Of a DNA stretch of 64,000 nucleotides, positions 46,239-54,743 are shown one piece after another. Source of the DNA: Hyphomonas johnsonii MHS-2 (GTDB taxonomy: Bacteria; Pseudomonadota; Alphaproteobacteria; Caulobacterales; Hyphomonadaceae); assembly GCF_000685275.1 (NCBI RefSeq), contig NZ_ARYK01000005.1, forward strand, positions 240,541 through 304,540. The letters are read 5' to 3'. Below the pieces are notes generated by a model. The model searched no databases and was not told the origin of the DNA. It worked only from the letters and a program-made list of their open reading frames with translations. The position numbers were made by a program, and so were the translations under genes. The number at the start of each line of letters is the position of its first letter. Positions within the stretch are counted from its first letter, which is position 1.

Positions 46239-46925
46239 ATGTCGGGAGAATATCATCAGGTGACTCAGGAGGAACGGCGGGCACTGCTCGACATTCTCGG
46301 TGTCGACCTCGCGACCAGCAGGCCGCGCGAGCGTGCAGCGCTTGAGGCCCTTGCCGAGGAAGTCATCGCCCTGCGCGCCGAATCGGCCGGGCTGCGCGCG
46401 GCCCTCGCCGATGCCGAGCTGCTGGCCGACAATGATGCGCTCTGCCCGGTGTTCAACCGGCGCGCCTTCGAGCGGGAGGTCCGCCGCGAGATCGCCCTGG
46501 CCGGCCGCTTCCAGACTCCCCTGTCGCTGATCTTCATCGATCTCGATCACTTCAAGAAGGTCAATGACGCGTTTGGCCATTCGGCGGGCGATGACGTGTT
46601 GATCCGAGTGTCCGATATCCTGCTGCAGAACACGCGCGAGACGGACATTGTCGGCCGCCTGGGCGGGGACGAATTCGGAATCGTCCTGGCCCACGCCACC
46701 CATGGCGACAGCGTCGCCAAGGCCGCCGAGCTGGCCAGTCGGATCGACCAGCTGGTCGTCCTCAATGGCGATGACGATGCGCTCTCGCCGATCCGTGTCG
46801 GCGCGTCCTGCGGGGTCGCTGAATGGCAGGACGGGCAAGGCGCCGACGGTCTCATCGCTCGGGCCGACCAGAACATGTTTGCCCAAAAAGCGCGCAGGAA
46901 AGCGGCCGGATCGCTGCCTGCCTGA
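46239..46925 (+). CDS. Diguanylate cyclase (GGDEF)
   Basis: A 228-residue cytosolic protein that would make cyclic di-GMP from two GTP. Residues 1-60 are a helical, possibly coiled-coil region with a leucine-rich heptad, and the GGDEF domain follows with [25 protein letters not shown]. The catalytic GGDEF is at about 142-146 and the inhibitory RxxD (RETD, 133-136) precedes it with five-residue spacing, so feedback inhibition is likely. No sensor domain is present, so activity would be set by oligomerisation or a partner. Confidence 0.93.
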   Translation: MSGEYHQVTQEERRALLDILGVDLATSRPRERAALEALAEEVIALRAESAGLRAALADAELLADNDALCPVFNRRAFEREVRREIALAGRFQTPLSLIFIDLDHFKKVNDAFGHSAGDDVLIRVSDILLQNTRETDIVGRLGGDEFGIVLAHATHGDSVAKAAELASRIDQLVVLNGDDDALSPIRVGASCGVAEWQDGQGADGLIARADQNMFAQKARRKAAGSLPA

Positions 46926-47039
46926 CCCGGCCAGATTAAACTCGCGAAATCCTTGGGCGACCCCCGTGACGCGCCATCGCTTCTGTGGTTTAGTGTTGCC
47001 CTAAAGACACAAAATCTTAACCGCAAAAGGAGACTGCCT

Positions 47040-47207
47040 ATGTCGCTCAACGGTCGGATCAGTGAGCTTGCCAGCAAGCATCGTCAACTGGACGAGAAAA
47101 TCTCCGAGAAACAGAAACACCCCTCGACAGATACGCTTGAGCTCAAGGATTTGAAGCGGCAGAAACTCAAGATTAAAGAAGAGCTGCGATGGTTGAAGGT
47201 CAGCTAG
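47040..47207 (+). CDS. DUF465 (YdcH-like) small helical protein
   Basis: A 55-residue protein with a high content of lysine, glutamate and leucine that reads as one coiled coil (LASKHRQLDEKISEKQKHPS followed by LELKDLKRQKLKIKEEL), the YdcH/DUF465 pattern. Function unknown. GGAG lies six bases before the ATG. Short genes of this type are usually real in alphaproteobacteria and often precede a small membrane protein gene. Confidence 0.85.
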   Translation: MSLNGRISELASKHRQLDEKISEKQKHPSTDTLELKDLKRQKLKIKEELRWLKVS

Positions 47208-47226
47208 CGCGGTAGAGGCGGACACA

Positions 47227-47261
47227 GTCCTCCGCCGCTGCGCAAGCGATTTGCGGAGGAC
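47227..47261 (+). promoter_or_regulatory. Hairpin masking the ribosome binding site of the next gene
   Basis: GTCCTCCGC (47227-47235) is the exact reverse complement of GCGGAGGAC (47253-47261), with a 17-base loop that itself can pair CGC/GCG. The 3' arm contains GGAGGA, the Shine-Dalgarno of the membrane protein starting at 47267. In the folded form the ribosome binding site is fully paired. It also lies 19 bases after the DUF465 stop, so it could double as an attenuating element. Confidence 0.6.
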
Positions 47262-47266
47262 GACCC

Positions 47267-47593
47267 ATGAGAGACGTGTTTGACCAGGACCGGCCAATGA
47301 CGCTCGGTGCTGTTAAAATGGCCACCGCCATACTCGGGATCGCGCTCGCCGCCGCCGCAGTCCTGATCCTGATCGGCGTGATCATCACCCTGTTCAAGGG
47401 CAAGCTCCTGATCGCGCTGACACAGCTCGTCCTCGGGTTCGCTGGCCTGATCTTTCTCTTTGTGACGGTGCGGCTGCTCGGCGAGATTCTCGCGGCACTG
47501 CACCGCCTCAATGACCGGCTTGCCATTCTCGGCGATGATATCCGCAATCCTCGCCGGGTGGCCGGCGCCCCGGGCGACAAGGCCGAAGGCTGA
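47267..47593 (+). CDS. Small membrane protein, two helices
   Basis: A 108-residue protein with two membrane helices (ATAILGIALAAAAVLILIGVIITLF and LIALTQLVLGFAGLIFLFVTVRLLGEI) and a polar C-terminal tail of about 35 residues. I do not recognise a family. It follows DUF465 and has a strong AGGAGGA site that lies in a hairpin. Seven bases separate it from the SDR gene, so they are probably one transcript. Confidence 0.7.
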   Translation: MRDVFDQDRPMTLGAVKMATAILGIALAAAAVLILIGVIITLFKGKLLIALTQLVLGFAGLIFLFVTVRLLGEILAALHRLNDRLAILGDDIRNPRRVAGAPGDKAEG

Positions 47594-47599
47594 CCTGCC

Positions 47600-48361
47600 A
47601 TGAGTGAGCCCGTTACAGCTATCCTCGGCCTTGGCCGGGAAGTCGGCGACTCGATCGCGCGCCGCTTCAGCGAACAGGGCCATCGCGTGCTGGCCGCAGA
47701 CCCGAACCCCGAACGCCTGGCAACGGCACGCAGTGCGATGCCAGACGACGTCATCCTCCATCAGGGCGAACTGCACACCCGGCTTGGCCTGCGCAATGCT
47801 TTCACGGCCGCCATTGAAGGCTTCGGCCGCATCGACAATGCCGTCGTCATTCCGCAACTCGAAGAGCCGGATACGTTGATGGATTTCTCCGCCGAGAAAT
47901 TCGACAAGGCGATGGCCCGCTCGATCCGCGGGTCTGCACTGGCGCTGCGTGTATTCGCCGAACGGATCATCGAGCAGGATGACCAGCCGGTCGCCGGTGT
48001 CGAGCGCCTGCGCCAGAAGGGTACCGTGACGTTCGTTCTGTCTTACACCGCGATCGCGTCGAGACCGGGAATATTCTCCGAAAGCATCGCACAGGGCGGC
48101 GTTCTGGATGTCATGCGCGCGGGTGCAATCGAACTGGCCGACCAGGCGATCCGGGTGAATGCGATCGTGGCGGTCCGCCCCCGCGAGGACAAGACCGAGG
48201 CCTGGACCAGTCGCCGCACGCCGCTCGGCCGGACAGCGCTGGCCGACGAAATCGCGGATGCCTGCCGCTTCCTCGCCTCGCCGGAAGCGGCGTTCATCAC
48301 CGGCGAAGCGCTGAAGCTCGATGGTGGGCGGTCACGCCTGTCCGGCGTGATTGACGACTGA
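47600..48361 (+). CDS. SDR-family protein with degenerate active site
   Basis: A 253-residue Rossmann protein of the short-chain dehydrogenase family: LGLGREVGDSIARRFSEQG replaces the usual TGxxxGIG loop, and the C-terminal LGRTALADEIADACRFLASPEAAFITGEALKLDGG is typical. At the catalytic site, the YxxxK position reads FSESIA: the tyrosine is replaced by phenylalanine and the lysine by isoleucine. It may therefore lack oxidoreductase activity and serve as a binding or regulatory protein. Confidence 0.82.
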   Translation: MSEPVTAILGLGREVGDSIARRFSEQGHRVLAADPNPERLATARSAMPDDVILHQGELHTRLGLRNAFTAAIEGFGRIDNAVVIPQLEEPDTLMDFSAEKFDKAMARSIRGSALALRVFAERIIEQDDQPVAGVERLRQKGTVTFVLSYTAIASRPGIFSESIAQGGVLDVMRAGAIELADQAIRVNAIVAVRPREDKTEAWTSRRTPLGRTALADEIADACRFLASPEAAFITGEALKLDGGRSRLSGVIDD

Positions 48362-48364
48362 GGC

Positions 48365-50077
48365 TCAGACCCTGCTCAGGGCCGATACGCCCGCCTCTTC
48401 CGGTACGGCCTGATAGGTCGCAACACGCGTCACGTCGAAGTCCGGATCGGTAATTGTCGACACCTTGACGAATTCGCCGGTCACGCGCTCCGGCGTCAGG
48501 GTGACCAATGTGTAGCCGTGGCCCCATGGGTCGAACCAGTCGACTTCGCTGTTGGCAGCGGCGAACCGTTCGCCCAGATCCGGAATGTCGGAAATATAGT
48601 CGCCCATGCCGGGTGAGGATATCGACGCGCAAGCGAACTCGACCCCGACACGCTTGCCTTCATCATCGGCCAGCGTGTTGGCCCAGGCGGTGTGGGTGTC
48701 GCCAGCCAGTGTCACGAGGCGCGCGCCTGCGGCCTGCACGCTGTCATACAGCCGCTCGCGTGCAGCAGGGTAGCCGTCCCACGCATCGAGGTTCCACGGC
48801 AGGCCCATCGCCGAGAACGGGATCATGGCCTGGACCTGGGGCACCGTCTGGGCGGCGATCTGCTCGGGCGTCAGGGTTGCCGCGAAATTCGGCATGGCAA
48901 CACGGGCCATCACGACCTGGTTGGCGAGGACCTGCCAGGTCTTTCCGGCAGCAACCGACTGTGCCAGCTGTTCGGTCAGCCAGGCTTCCTGCTTTGCCCC
49001 CATCATTGTCCGGGCCGGGTCGTGGATGGCCTCGAAATGGGCCATTGCCTGCGCGGCAACTTCGTCCGGACCGGTCGCGTCGCTGAGCACCTCGGACCAG
49101 CCCACGCTCGGCGAGCGGCCGGTCAGGCGCGTTTCGGTGGCGTAGACGGTCGCGACATCGCCAAAGGTGAAGGCGCGCCAGACGGCCGACGTGATGTTCC
49201 CGGATTCCGGTTCGCGCATCGGCATCCATTCGAAATAGGCCTGGATGGCGGCCTGCTTGCGGTCTGACCAGTCGCCTTCGCCCTGGTCCGGATTGTGGTT
49301 CTCGCCGCCGGTTCGGTAGCTGTCATTGCAGCTTTCGTGGTCGTCCCAGGTGCAGATCCACGGCACGTTGGCATGCGCGGCCTGGAGGTTGGGGTCGGTC
49401 TTGTACTGGGCGTGGCGCGTCCGGTAATCGTCCAGCGTGATGATCTCGGTCACTGGTTCGTGCGGGCGCCCCAGCGCCTTGGCGGTTTCGCCGCCATACC
49501 CGTCGATGCCGTACTCGTAGAGATAGTCGCCGAGGAAAACGATCGCATCGAGGCCCGGCTCTTGGGCCAGCGCCTTGTAGGCGTGGAAATACCCGAACTG
49601 CCAGTTGGCGCAGGAGGCAACGCCCAGCTTGACCGGCGTCGTGCCGGTCATGGCGGTGGTGCGGGTCCGGCCCGAAGGGGACACAACCTCGCCAGCGCTG
49701 GTCAGTGCGGCGAACCTATAGGTGTAACTTGTTGCCGGCGTCAGGCCGGTGACGTCGACCTTGACGCAGTAATCATGCGAAGGGTCGGCCGACACGATGC
49801 CCGAATGGATCGGGGTCTCGCCGCTGCTCGCGCTGTAAACGTCAAATCGCACGGGGATCGGGCCGGTCCCGGTCTTGGGTGTAACACGGGTCCAGAGGAT
49901 GACCTTGGTCGGCAGCGGGTCGCCGGAGGCAACGCCATGACCGAATTCGACTTCGCCGTCATAGGACGGCGCTGTCACCAGGTCGGTCTGGGTCACGGCG
50001 GGTGTCGCGCAGGCTGCAAGGCTCAAGGCCCCGGTTGCTGCGGCACCAAGCAGGCCGCGTCGTGTTACTGTGCTCAT
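48365..50077 (-). CDS. PhoD-like alkaline phosphatase, Tat lipoprotein
   Basis: A 570-residue calcium/iron phosphatase of the PhoD family. N-terminus TRRGLLGAAATGALSLAAC combines a twin-arginine motif with a lipobox, so export by Tat and lipidation are likely. The domain shows GVASGDPLPTKVILWTRVTP (N-terminal Ig-like region), VFLGDYLYEYG and WICTWDDHESCNDS with metal-binding Asp and His. It would scavenge phosphate from esters in the periplasm. GGAGG precedes the ATG chosen. Confidence 0.93.
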   Translation of the reverse strand: MSTVTRRGLLGAAATGALSLAACATPAVTQTDLVTAPSYDGEVEFGHGVASGDPLPTKVILWTRVTPKTGTGPIPVRFDVYSASSGETPIHSGIVSADPSHDYCVKVDVTGLTPATSYTYRFAALTSAGEVVSPSGRTRTTAMTGTTPVKLGVASCANWQFGYFHAYKALAQEPGLDAIVFLGDYLYEYGIDGYGGETAKALGRPHEPVTEIITLDDYRTRHAQYKTDPNLQAAHANVPWICTWDDHESCNDSYRTGGENHNPDQGEGDWSDRKQAAIQAYFEWMPMREPESGNITSAVWRAFTFGDVATVYATETRLTGRSPSVGWSEVLSDATGPDEVAAQAMAHFEAIHDPARTMMGAKQEAWLTEQLAQSVAAGKTWQVLANQVVMARVAMPNFAATLTPEQIAAQTVPQVQAMIPFSAMGLPWNLDAWDGYPAARERLYDSVQAAGARLVTLAGDTHTAWANTLADDEGKRVGVEFACASISSPGMGDYISDIPDLGERFAAANSEVDWFDPWGHGYTLVTLTPERVTGEFVKVSTITDPDFDVTRVATYQAVPEEAGVSALSRV

Positions 50078-50167
50078 GATTTCCTCCATCGCGTTCGCGT
50101 CGCCTATAGAGTGCGACTACGACAAGACCATGACGCGCAGCTCGGTTCGCGTCTATAAGGCGGGGCA

Positions 50168-51187
50168 ATGGAAAAGTTCACTTTTACGGCCCGTCCGCAG
50201 GATGCCGGCCTTCGTCTCGACAGCTTCCTGGCGGAGCAGGCCGGCGCCCTTTCGCGATCGCGCGCCAAGGCGCTGATCAAGGAAGGCGCGGTCAGCATTG
50301 ACGGCGCTGCCACGGACGACCCCCGCAAGGCCGTCATTGTCGGCAGCGTCTATACGCTCGAGATGCCTGACCCCGTGCCGGCGGTGCCGCAGCCGGAGGA
50401 CATCCCGCTCGATATCCTGTTCGAGGACGAACACCTGATCATCCTCAACAAGGCATCCGGAATGGCCGTCCACCCCGCGCCGGGCAATTGGGACGGCACG
50501 CTGGTCAATGCGCTGCTGTTCCATTGCGAGGGGAAATTGCCCGGGATCGGCGGCGTCGAACGCCCCGGCATCGTGCACCGCCTCGACAAGCTGACGACGG
50601 GCGTCATGGTCGCGGCGAAGACAGAAGTCGCGCATACCGGCCTGTCCGCCCTGTTCGCCGAACACGATATCGAACGCGCCTACCTCGCTGTCACCCGCGG
50701 TGCGCCGCGGCCGCTTTCCGGGACTGTCGATGAGCCGATCGCCAGGTCGACTGGAGATCGCAAGAAGATGGCCGTTGTGCGAAATCCCGACGGGACGGCT
50801 GGCCGGCCCGCCATCACGCATTACAAGGCGCTGCAGACTTTCGGCCTGCGCGACAGGGGCACGGGCCTGCCCGCTGCGGCATTGATCGAATGTCGCCTCG
50901 AAACCGGCCGCACCCACCAGATCCGCGTTCACATGAGCCATATCGGTGCGAGCCTCATTGGCGATCCGGTCTATGGCCGGTCGAAGGGCATCACGGCCTG
51001 GGGATCGGGAGACGGCTACGACGCCGCGAAGGCCGCCGCCCGCAGTTTCGAACGCCAGGCCCTGCATGCAGGCGTGCTCGGCTTCATCCATCCGGTCACG
51101 AAAGCGGCGCTCCGTTTCGAAGCGCCGCTGCCGGATGACATGTCAGGCCTGATCGCGGCGCTGCGCCGCCTGCCGACCGAGGACTGA
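50168..51187 (+). CDS. RluA-family 23S rRNA/tRNA pseudouridine synthase
   Basis: A 339-residue enzyme. An S4-like RNA-binding domain occupies the first 75 residues (LRLDSFLAEQAGALSRSRAKALIKEG), and the catalytic domain holds the HRLDK motif with the nucleophilic aspartate (PGIVHRLDKLTTGVMVAAK), plus ECRLETGRTHQIRVHMSHIG. Length and S4 domain fit RluC/RluD. The exact position modified is not predictable here. A few bases of AAGGCGGGG precede the ATG. Confidence 0.93.
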   Translation: MEKFTFTARPQDAGLRLDSFLAEQAGALSRSRAKALIKEGAVSIDGAATDDPRKAVIVGSVYTLEMPDPVPAVPQPEDIPLDILFEDEHLIILNKASGMAVHPAPGNWDGTLVNALLFHCEGKLPGIGGVERPGIVHRLDKLTTGVMVAAKTEVAHTGLSALFAEHDIERAYLAVTRGAPRPLSGTVDEPIARSTGDRKKMAVVRNPDGTAGRPAITHYKALQTFGLRDRGTGLPAAALIECRLETGRTHQIRVHMSHIGASLIGDPVYGRSKGITAWGSGDGYDAAKAAARSFERQALHAGVLGFIHPVTKAALRFEAPLPDDMSGLIAALRRLPTED

Positions 51188-51195
51188 GCGAAGGC

Positions 51196-52089
51196 TCACC
51201 CGCCGCCGGGGGCGACAGCCGCCTCTTCGGTCACGATCGGTTCAAATCGCAGTTTCCTGGCTTCCAGCACGACCTTGCCGATCTTGTCGGTATCGGCCTG
51301 GATCTTGATCGGCACTGTTGCGCCATTGCCGAGCGGCGCCAGCCACATGCGCAGGGGGCCATCAATGCCGGACAGGTTATCCTTGTTGGATTCGCCCTTC
51401 TTATAGCCGGCAACCTTGTCCATCGTGACATGGCATTCGATCGCCTCGCCCGTCCAGGCCGCCGTCTTCATGTGCTTCATGCCGGCATTCTTGAGGTGCA
51501 GGTAGGTCAGTTGGCGCCCGTCAAAGATGCGGATCGGCCCGCCGCACGGGTCGGCGCCCGGCGCGCGGGGCTCCAGCGCGAAGGTGATCAGCGCCGTGAT
51601 CGGGTCATTGGTCTTCAGCACCTGTTCGGTCGTCGCGGCCGGATCGCCGAGATTGCCGAATTCCGGTACGGCCTTCATCGAGAAGGAATTCGGGCCGATG
51701 GTCAGGTTCACCTTGCGGTTCTTCTTCCCGTCGCGGTTCTGGGACACGTAATTGTAGGTCTTCAGCTCGTTCTCGCGGGTATAGCCTGAGGCCTGCAGCA
51801 CCATGTCGTAATTGATGAACCAGTCAGCGATGCCGGTCACCTTGACCCGCGAACTGATCAGGTAATTGTCGGGCCGCATCTCGACATCGAAGCTCGCCCT
51901 GCCGGTCGCGGGGATGAACAGGACACGCGCCTTCGCCTCCAGCTCGTAGATCATCCGCATCGGTTCGCCGGCTTTGACATTGGCGAGCAAGGCCGTCGCT
52001 GCCGGACGTGCGGGCACAGCGGTATCGGCCACAGCGAACCCTGTGATGGCGAGGGCGAGGCCTGAGGCCAGAAGGAGCGGTTTTCTCAT
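51196..52089 (-). CDS. DUF3108-family periplasmic protein
   Basis: A 297-residue secreted protein with a Sec signal peptide (cleavage likely after FAVA). DUF3108 members are beta-rich outer-membrane-like or periplasmic proteins of unknown role; characteristic are ELEAKARVLFIPATGRASFDVEM, the middle TYNYVSQNRDGKKNRKV and ECHVTMDKVAGYKKG. AAAGGA precedes the ATG. Divergent from rpmB across a 248-base control region. Confidence 0.85.
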   Translation of the reverse strand: MRKPLLLASGLALAITGFAVADTAVPARPAATALLANVKAGEPMRMIYELEAKARVLFIPATGRASFDVEMRPDNYLISSRVKVTGIADWFINYDMVLQASGYTRENELKTYNYVSQNRDGKKNRKVNLTIGPNSFSMKAVPEFGNLGDPAATTEQVLKTNDPITALITFALEPRAPGADPCGGPIRIFDGRQLTYLHLKNAGMKHMKTAAWTGEAIECHVTMDKVAGYKKGESNKDNLSGIDGPLRMWLAPLGNGATVPIKIQADTDKIGKVVLEARKLRFEPIVTEEAAVAPGGG

Positions 52090-52124
52090 GAGACGAAATC
52101 CTTTGGGTCGGTTCGCATTAAGCC

Positions 52125-52144
52125 CGTCCTATATATAATGGACG
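52125..52144. promoter_or_regulatory. Inverted repeat around a TATATATAAT box in the divergent spacer
   Basis: CGTCC-TATATATAAT-GGACG has perfect five-base arms around an AT-rich ten-base core that includes a perfect TATAAT at 52134. It lies about 35 bases upstream of the DUF3108 start and 200 before rpmB. It may be a promoter flanked by operator arms; which strand it serves is not clear. Confidence 0.35.
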
Positions 52145-52263
52145 CCAACGCCGCCTGAACAAGATTGCCCCCATAATGCCCCAATCGCCGGCCGGTTAGC
52201 AGTCAACTATCATGACAGGCCATGACACGGGCTGCAAAACCGCCAATTGCCTGCCTCAGAGAG

Positions 52264-52291
52264 TTGACATGAGTGGCCTTGGCCCTGTAAC
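52264..52291 (+). promoter_or_regulatory. Probable rpmB promoter
   Basis: TTGACA (52264-52269) with a 16-base spacer to TGTAAC (52286-52291), 47 bases before the rpmB ATG. The -35 is a perfect consensus and the -10 has four of six matches. It is the best sigma-70-like promoter seen in the window. Confidence 0.6.
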
Positions 52292-52337
52292 GACGCGCCT
52301 TCGAGACAATCCTGAACCTGCAATCGGAGCGAGGCCC

Positions 52338-52628
52338 ATGTCCCGCGAATGTGAACTCACCGGCACCAAGCCGATCGTTGGCCACCTGGTCAGCCACTCC
52401 CAGCACAAGACCAAGCGTCGGTTCCTGCCGAATCTGGTCGATGTGACGCTTCATTCCGAAGCGCTGGACCGCAAATTCAAACTGCGCATTGCGGCGAAAG
52501 CCCTGCGCACGGTCGACAAGCTCGGCGGCCTCGACGGCTTCCTGGCGAAAGCCAAGGACGCGACGCTTCCGGCCAAGGCCCTGAAGATCAAGCGCGACAT
52601 CGCGAAGAAGACGACCGCAGAAGCCTGA
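52338..52628 (+). CDS. rpmB: 50S ribosomal protein L28
   Basis: A 96-residue L28. It begins [20 protein letters not shown] and includes [18 protein letters not shown] and the C-terminal helical region. Typical L28 is 60-100 residues, with alphaproteobacterial ones near 97. GGAGCGAGG precedes the ATG. A strong terminator follows, so it is a single-gene transcript. Confidence 0.97.
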   Translation: MSRECELTGTKPIVGHLVSHSQHKTKRRFLPNLVDVTLHSEALDRKFKLRIAAKALRTVDKLGGLDGFLAKAKDATLPAKALKIKRDIAKKTTAEA

Positions 52629-52654
52629 TCGCTTCTGGCATGCATGCATTACAG

Positions 52655-52681
52655 AACGCGCTCCTTCCGGGGCGCGTTTTT
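52655..52681 (+). terminator. Rho-independent terminator of rpmB
   Basis: Nine-pair stem ACGCGCTCC / GGGGCGCGT with TTCC loop and one G-T pair, extended by an A-T pair, followed by five T. It lies 27 bases past the rpmB stop. Confidence 0.93.
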
Positions 52682-52795
52682 GTTTGCAGGCAGGGTTGCA
52701 TGGCCAGGGTGGCCGGGGCCTGCCAAGCTTGACAGGTGGGCAGGGGGGCTTTCAGGTCGGGGCAACCCGTTCCTCTGAAACAAGGCCCGCCGCTC

Positions 52796-54463
52796 ATGCG
52801 TCTCTCCTGTCTCGCCCCCGCCGCCCTCCTGCTCGCTGCCTGCGCCACGCCGGCCCCGGCAACGCCCGTTCCTGATGATGTACGGGCCGACACGGTGACC
52901 GTCTTCAGCGGCGGCACGATCTATACCGGCAATCCGGACCAGCCGACGGTCGATGCCGTTGTTGTCGGTTCCGACGGGCGCATCATGGCGACAGTGCCGC
53001 CAACATCCGCCGACTGGAGCGAGGATGAGGTCACACTGATCGACCTCAAGGGCGCTGTCATGTTCCCGGGCTTCACGGATTCGCATGTCCACCTCCTCGG
53101 AGTCGGCCAGCGCGAACTGATGCCGAATTTCGAAGGCACCACCTCTGTGGCAGATCTCGTGACCCGGCTGCAGGCCGAGCTTGAAGGCAAGACTCCCGGC
53201 GGCGTGTTGTATGGTGGCGGCTGGATCGAAACGGGCTGGCCGGAAGGTCGCATGCCCGTTGCCGCAGACCTCGACCCCGTCAGCGGCGCCTCCAGGGTCA
53301 TCCTCTGGCGCGCAGACGGCCACGCCATGGTGGTCAACTCCGCCGCGCTTGCCGCAGCGGGCATCACGGGGCAGACACCAGACCCCGACGGCGGCCGCAT
53401 CGAGCGCGGCCCGGATGGCGCGCCCAACGGCCTCCTGATCGACAACGCCATGAGCCTGGTCGCGCCGTTGATCGGCAGGCCGGATGACGCCGCGATCAGG
53501 CTCGGCCTCGAAACCGGTGCCAGGCTGTATGCCTCGCGCGGCTGGACCGGGGGCCACAACATGAGCGTTGGGGCCGCGGAGATTCCGTTGATGGCCGAGC
53601 TGGACGCGGAGGGCCGCCTGCCGATCCGCCTCTACAACGCACTCGCCATTAAAGGCTTCGACATCGCCGCGAACCACGACATGGAGACCGACACGATCCG
53701 CAATCGTGCGGTCAAGCTCTACATGGACGGCGCCCTTGGCAGTCGCGGGGCCTTGCTGATTGCGCCCTATAGCGACCGGCCGGACACGTCCGGGCTTGCC
53801 CTGATGAGCCCGGATGGCCTGGCAGCGGTCATGGCCCGGGCCGATGCAGCTGGCGTCCAGCTTGCCATCCATGCGATCGGCGATCTCGGCAACCGCCGCA
53901 TCCTCGATGCGGTCGAGGCTGGCGGTTATGACGGCGCGCATCGCTGGCGGATCGAACATGCCCAGATCATCGCACCGGAAGACCTTCCGCGCCTCGCCGC
54001 AGACGGCATCATCGCGTCCATGCAGCCGTCCCACGCCATCGGAGACCTGTTCTTCGCGCCGTCACGGCTTGGCATGGACCGGCTGGCCGGGGCCTATGCC
54101 TGGCGCAGCCTGGTCGATTCCGGCGCCGTCGTCATCGGCGGCTCGGACGCCCCCGTCGAAGTCGGGTCGCCCCTGATCGAATTCTACGCTGCAGTTGCCC
54201 GCAAAAGCCTCAAGGGCGAATCCGGCGAGGGCTGGCATCCCGAACAGGCCCTGACACGGGAAGAAGCGCTCGCCCTCTTCACCTCGGCCGCCGCCTATGC
54301 CGCCTTTGCGGAAGACGATCTCGGCACGATCGAGCCCGGCAAGTTGGCCGATTTCACCGTGTTTGACCGTGATCTCATGACCGTGCCGGAAGCGGACATC
54401 CTGCAGGCAAAGCCGGTCATGACCGTCATCGGCGGCGAAATTGTCTGGCAGGCGGCAGACTGA
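52796..54463 (+). CDS. Amidohydrolase-3-family lipoprotein (YtcJ-like)
   Basis: A 555-residue amidohydrolase with a lipoprotein signal (LLLAAC), so it is anchored in the periplasm. Start of the domain: VFSGGTIYTGNPDQPTVDAVVV; metal-binding DSHVHLLGVG near residue 98; C-terminal YAWRSLVDSGAVVIGGSDAPVEVGSPL with the catalytic aspartate and EPGKLADFTVFDRDLM at the end. Members hydrolyse aryl-amide or cyclic compounds; substrate not known. Its end may have truncated a former glutathione transferase gene on the other strand. Confidence 0.88.
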   Translation: MRLSCLAPAALLLAACATPAPATPVPDDVRADTVTVFSGGTIYTGNPDQPTVDAVVVGSDGRIMATVPPTSADWSEDEVTLIDLKGAVMFPGFTDSHVHLLGVGQRELMPNFEGTTSVADLVTRLQAELEGKTPGGVLYGGGWIETGWPEGRMPVAADLDPVSGASRVILWRADGHAMVVNSAALAAAGITGQTPDPDGGRIERGPDGAPNGLLIDNAMSLVAPLIGRPDDAAIRLGLETGARLYASRGWTGGHNMSVGAAEIPLMAELDAEGRLPIRLYNALAIKGFDIAANHDMETDTIRNRAVKLYMDGALGSRGALLIAPYSDRPDTSGLALMSPDGLAAVMARADAAGVQLAIHAIGDLGNRRILDAVEAGGYDGAHRWRIEHAQIIAPEDLPRLAADGIIASMQPSHAIGDLFFAPSRLGMDRLAGAYAWRSLVDSGAVVIGGSDAPVEVGSPLIEFYAAVARKSLKGESGEGWHPEQALTREEALALFTSAAAYAAFAEDDLGTIEPGKLADFTVFDRDLMTVPEADILQAKPVMTVIGGEIVWQAAD

Positions 54464-54576
54464 GCCTTTAGGTTTCCGACGGTTTCGAACGCATGGGGCA
54501 GCCCGCCATAATCGAGCTGTGCCTTGATCCGGGCCGAGCCCCAGCCCGGTGTGCCAAACAGGATTATTCCGGCCAT
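54464..54576 (-). pseudogene. Remnant of a glutathione S-transferase gene
   Basis: Minus-strand reading from an ATG at 54576 gives [20 protein letters not shown] followed by LDYGGLPHAFETV, which matches the first beta strand and helix of a GST-like thioredoxin domain (LYGxPGSGS...LPxE). The frame then runs into the antisense of the amidohydrolase gene, where the protein no longer looks like a GST. Only about 33 residues remain, so it is a decayed N-terminus. There is no good ribosome binding site. Confidence 0.45.
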
Positions 54577-54743
54577 ACTGGCACCGTGAGAGGCCCGCCG
54601 TGCGGTGGTCAAGAAGCAGTCCGGCCGGTCCGGACCGCCGCGGCGGGATTCGTGTTTTCCCTTACGTCGCACTAGGCGTCGGCGCTTCGCGTGCTAGAAC
54701 CTACCCTGAGACAATAATTCCTCCCCGACGAGACAGAGCTTCC

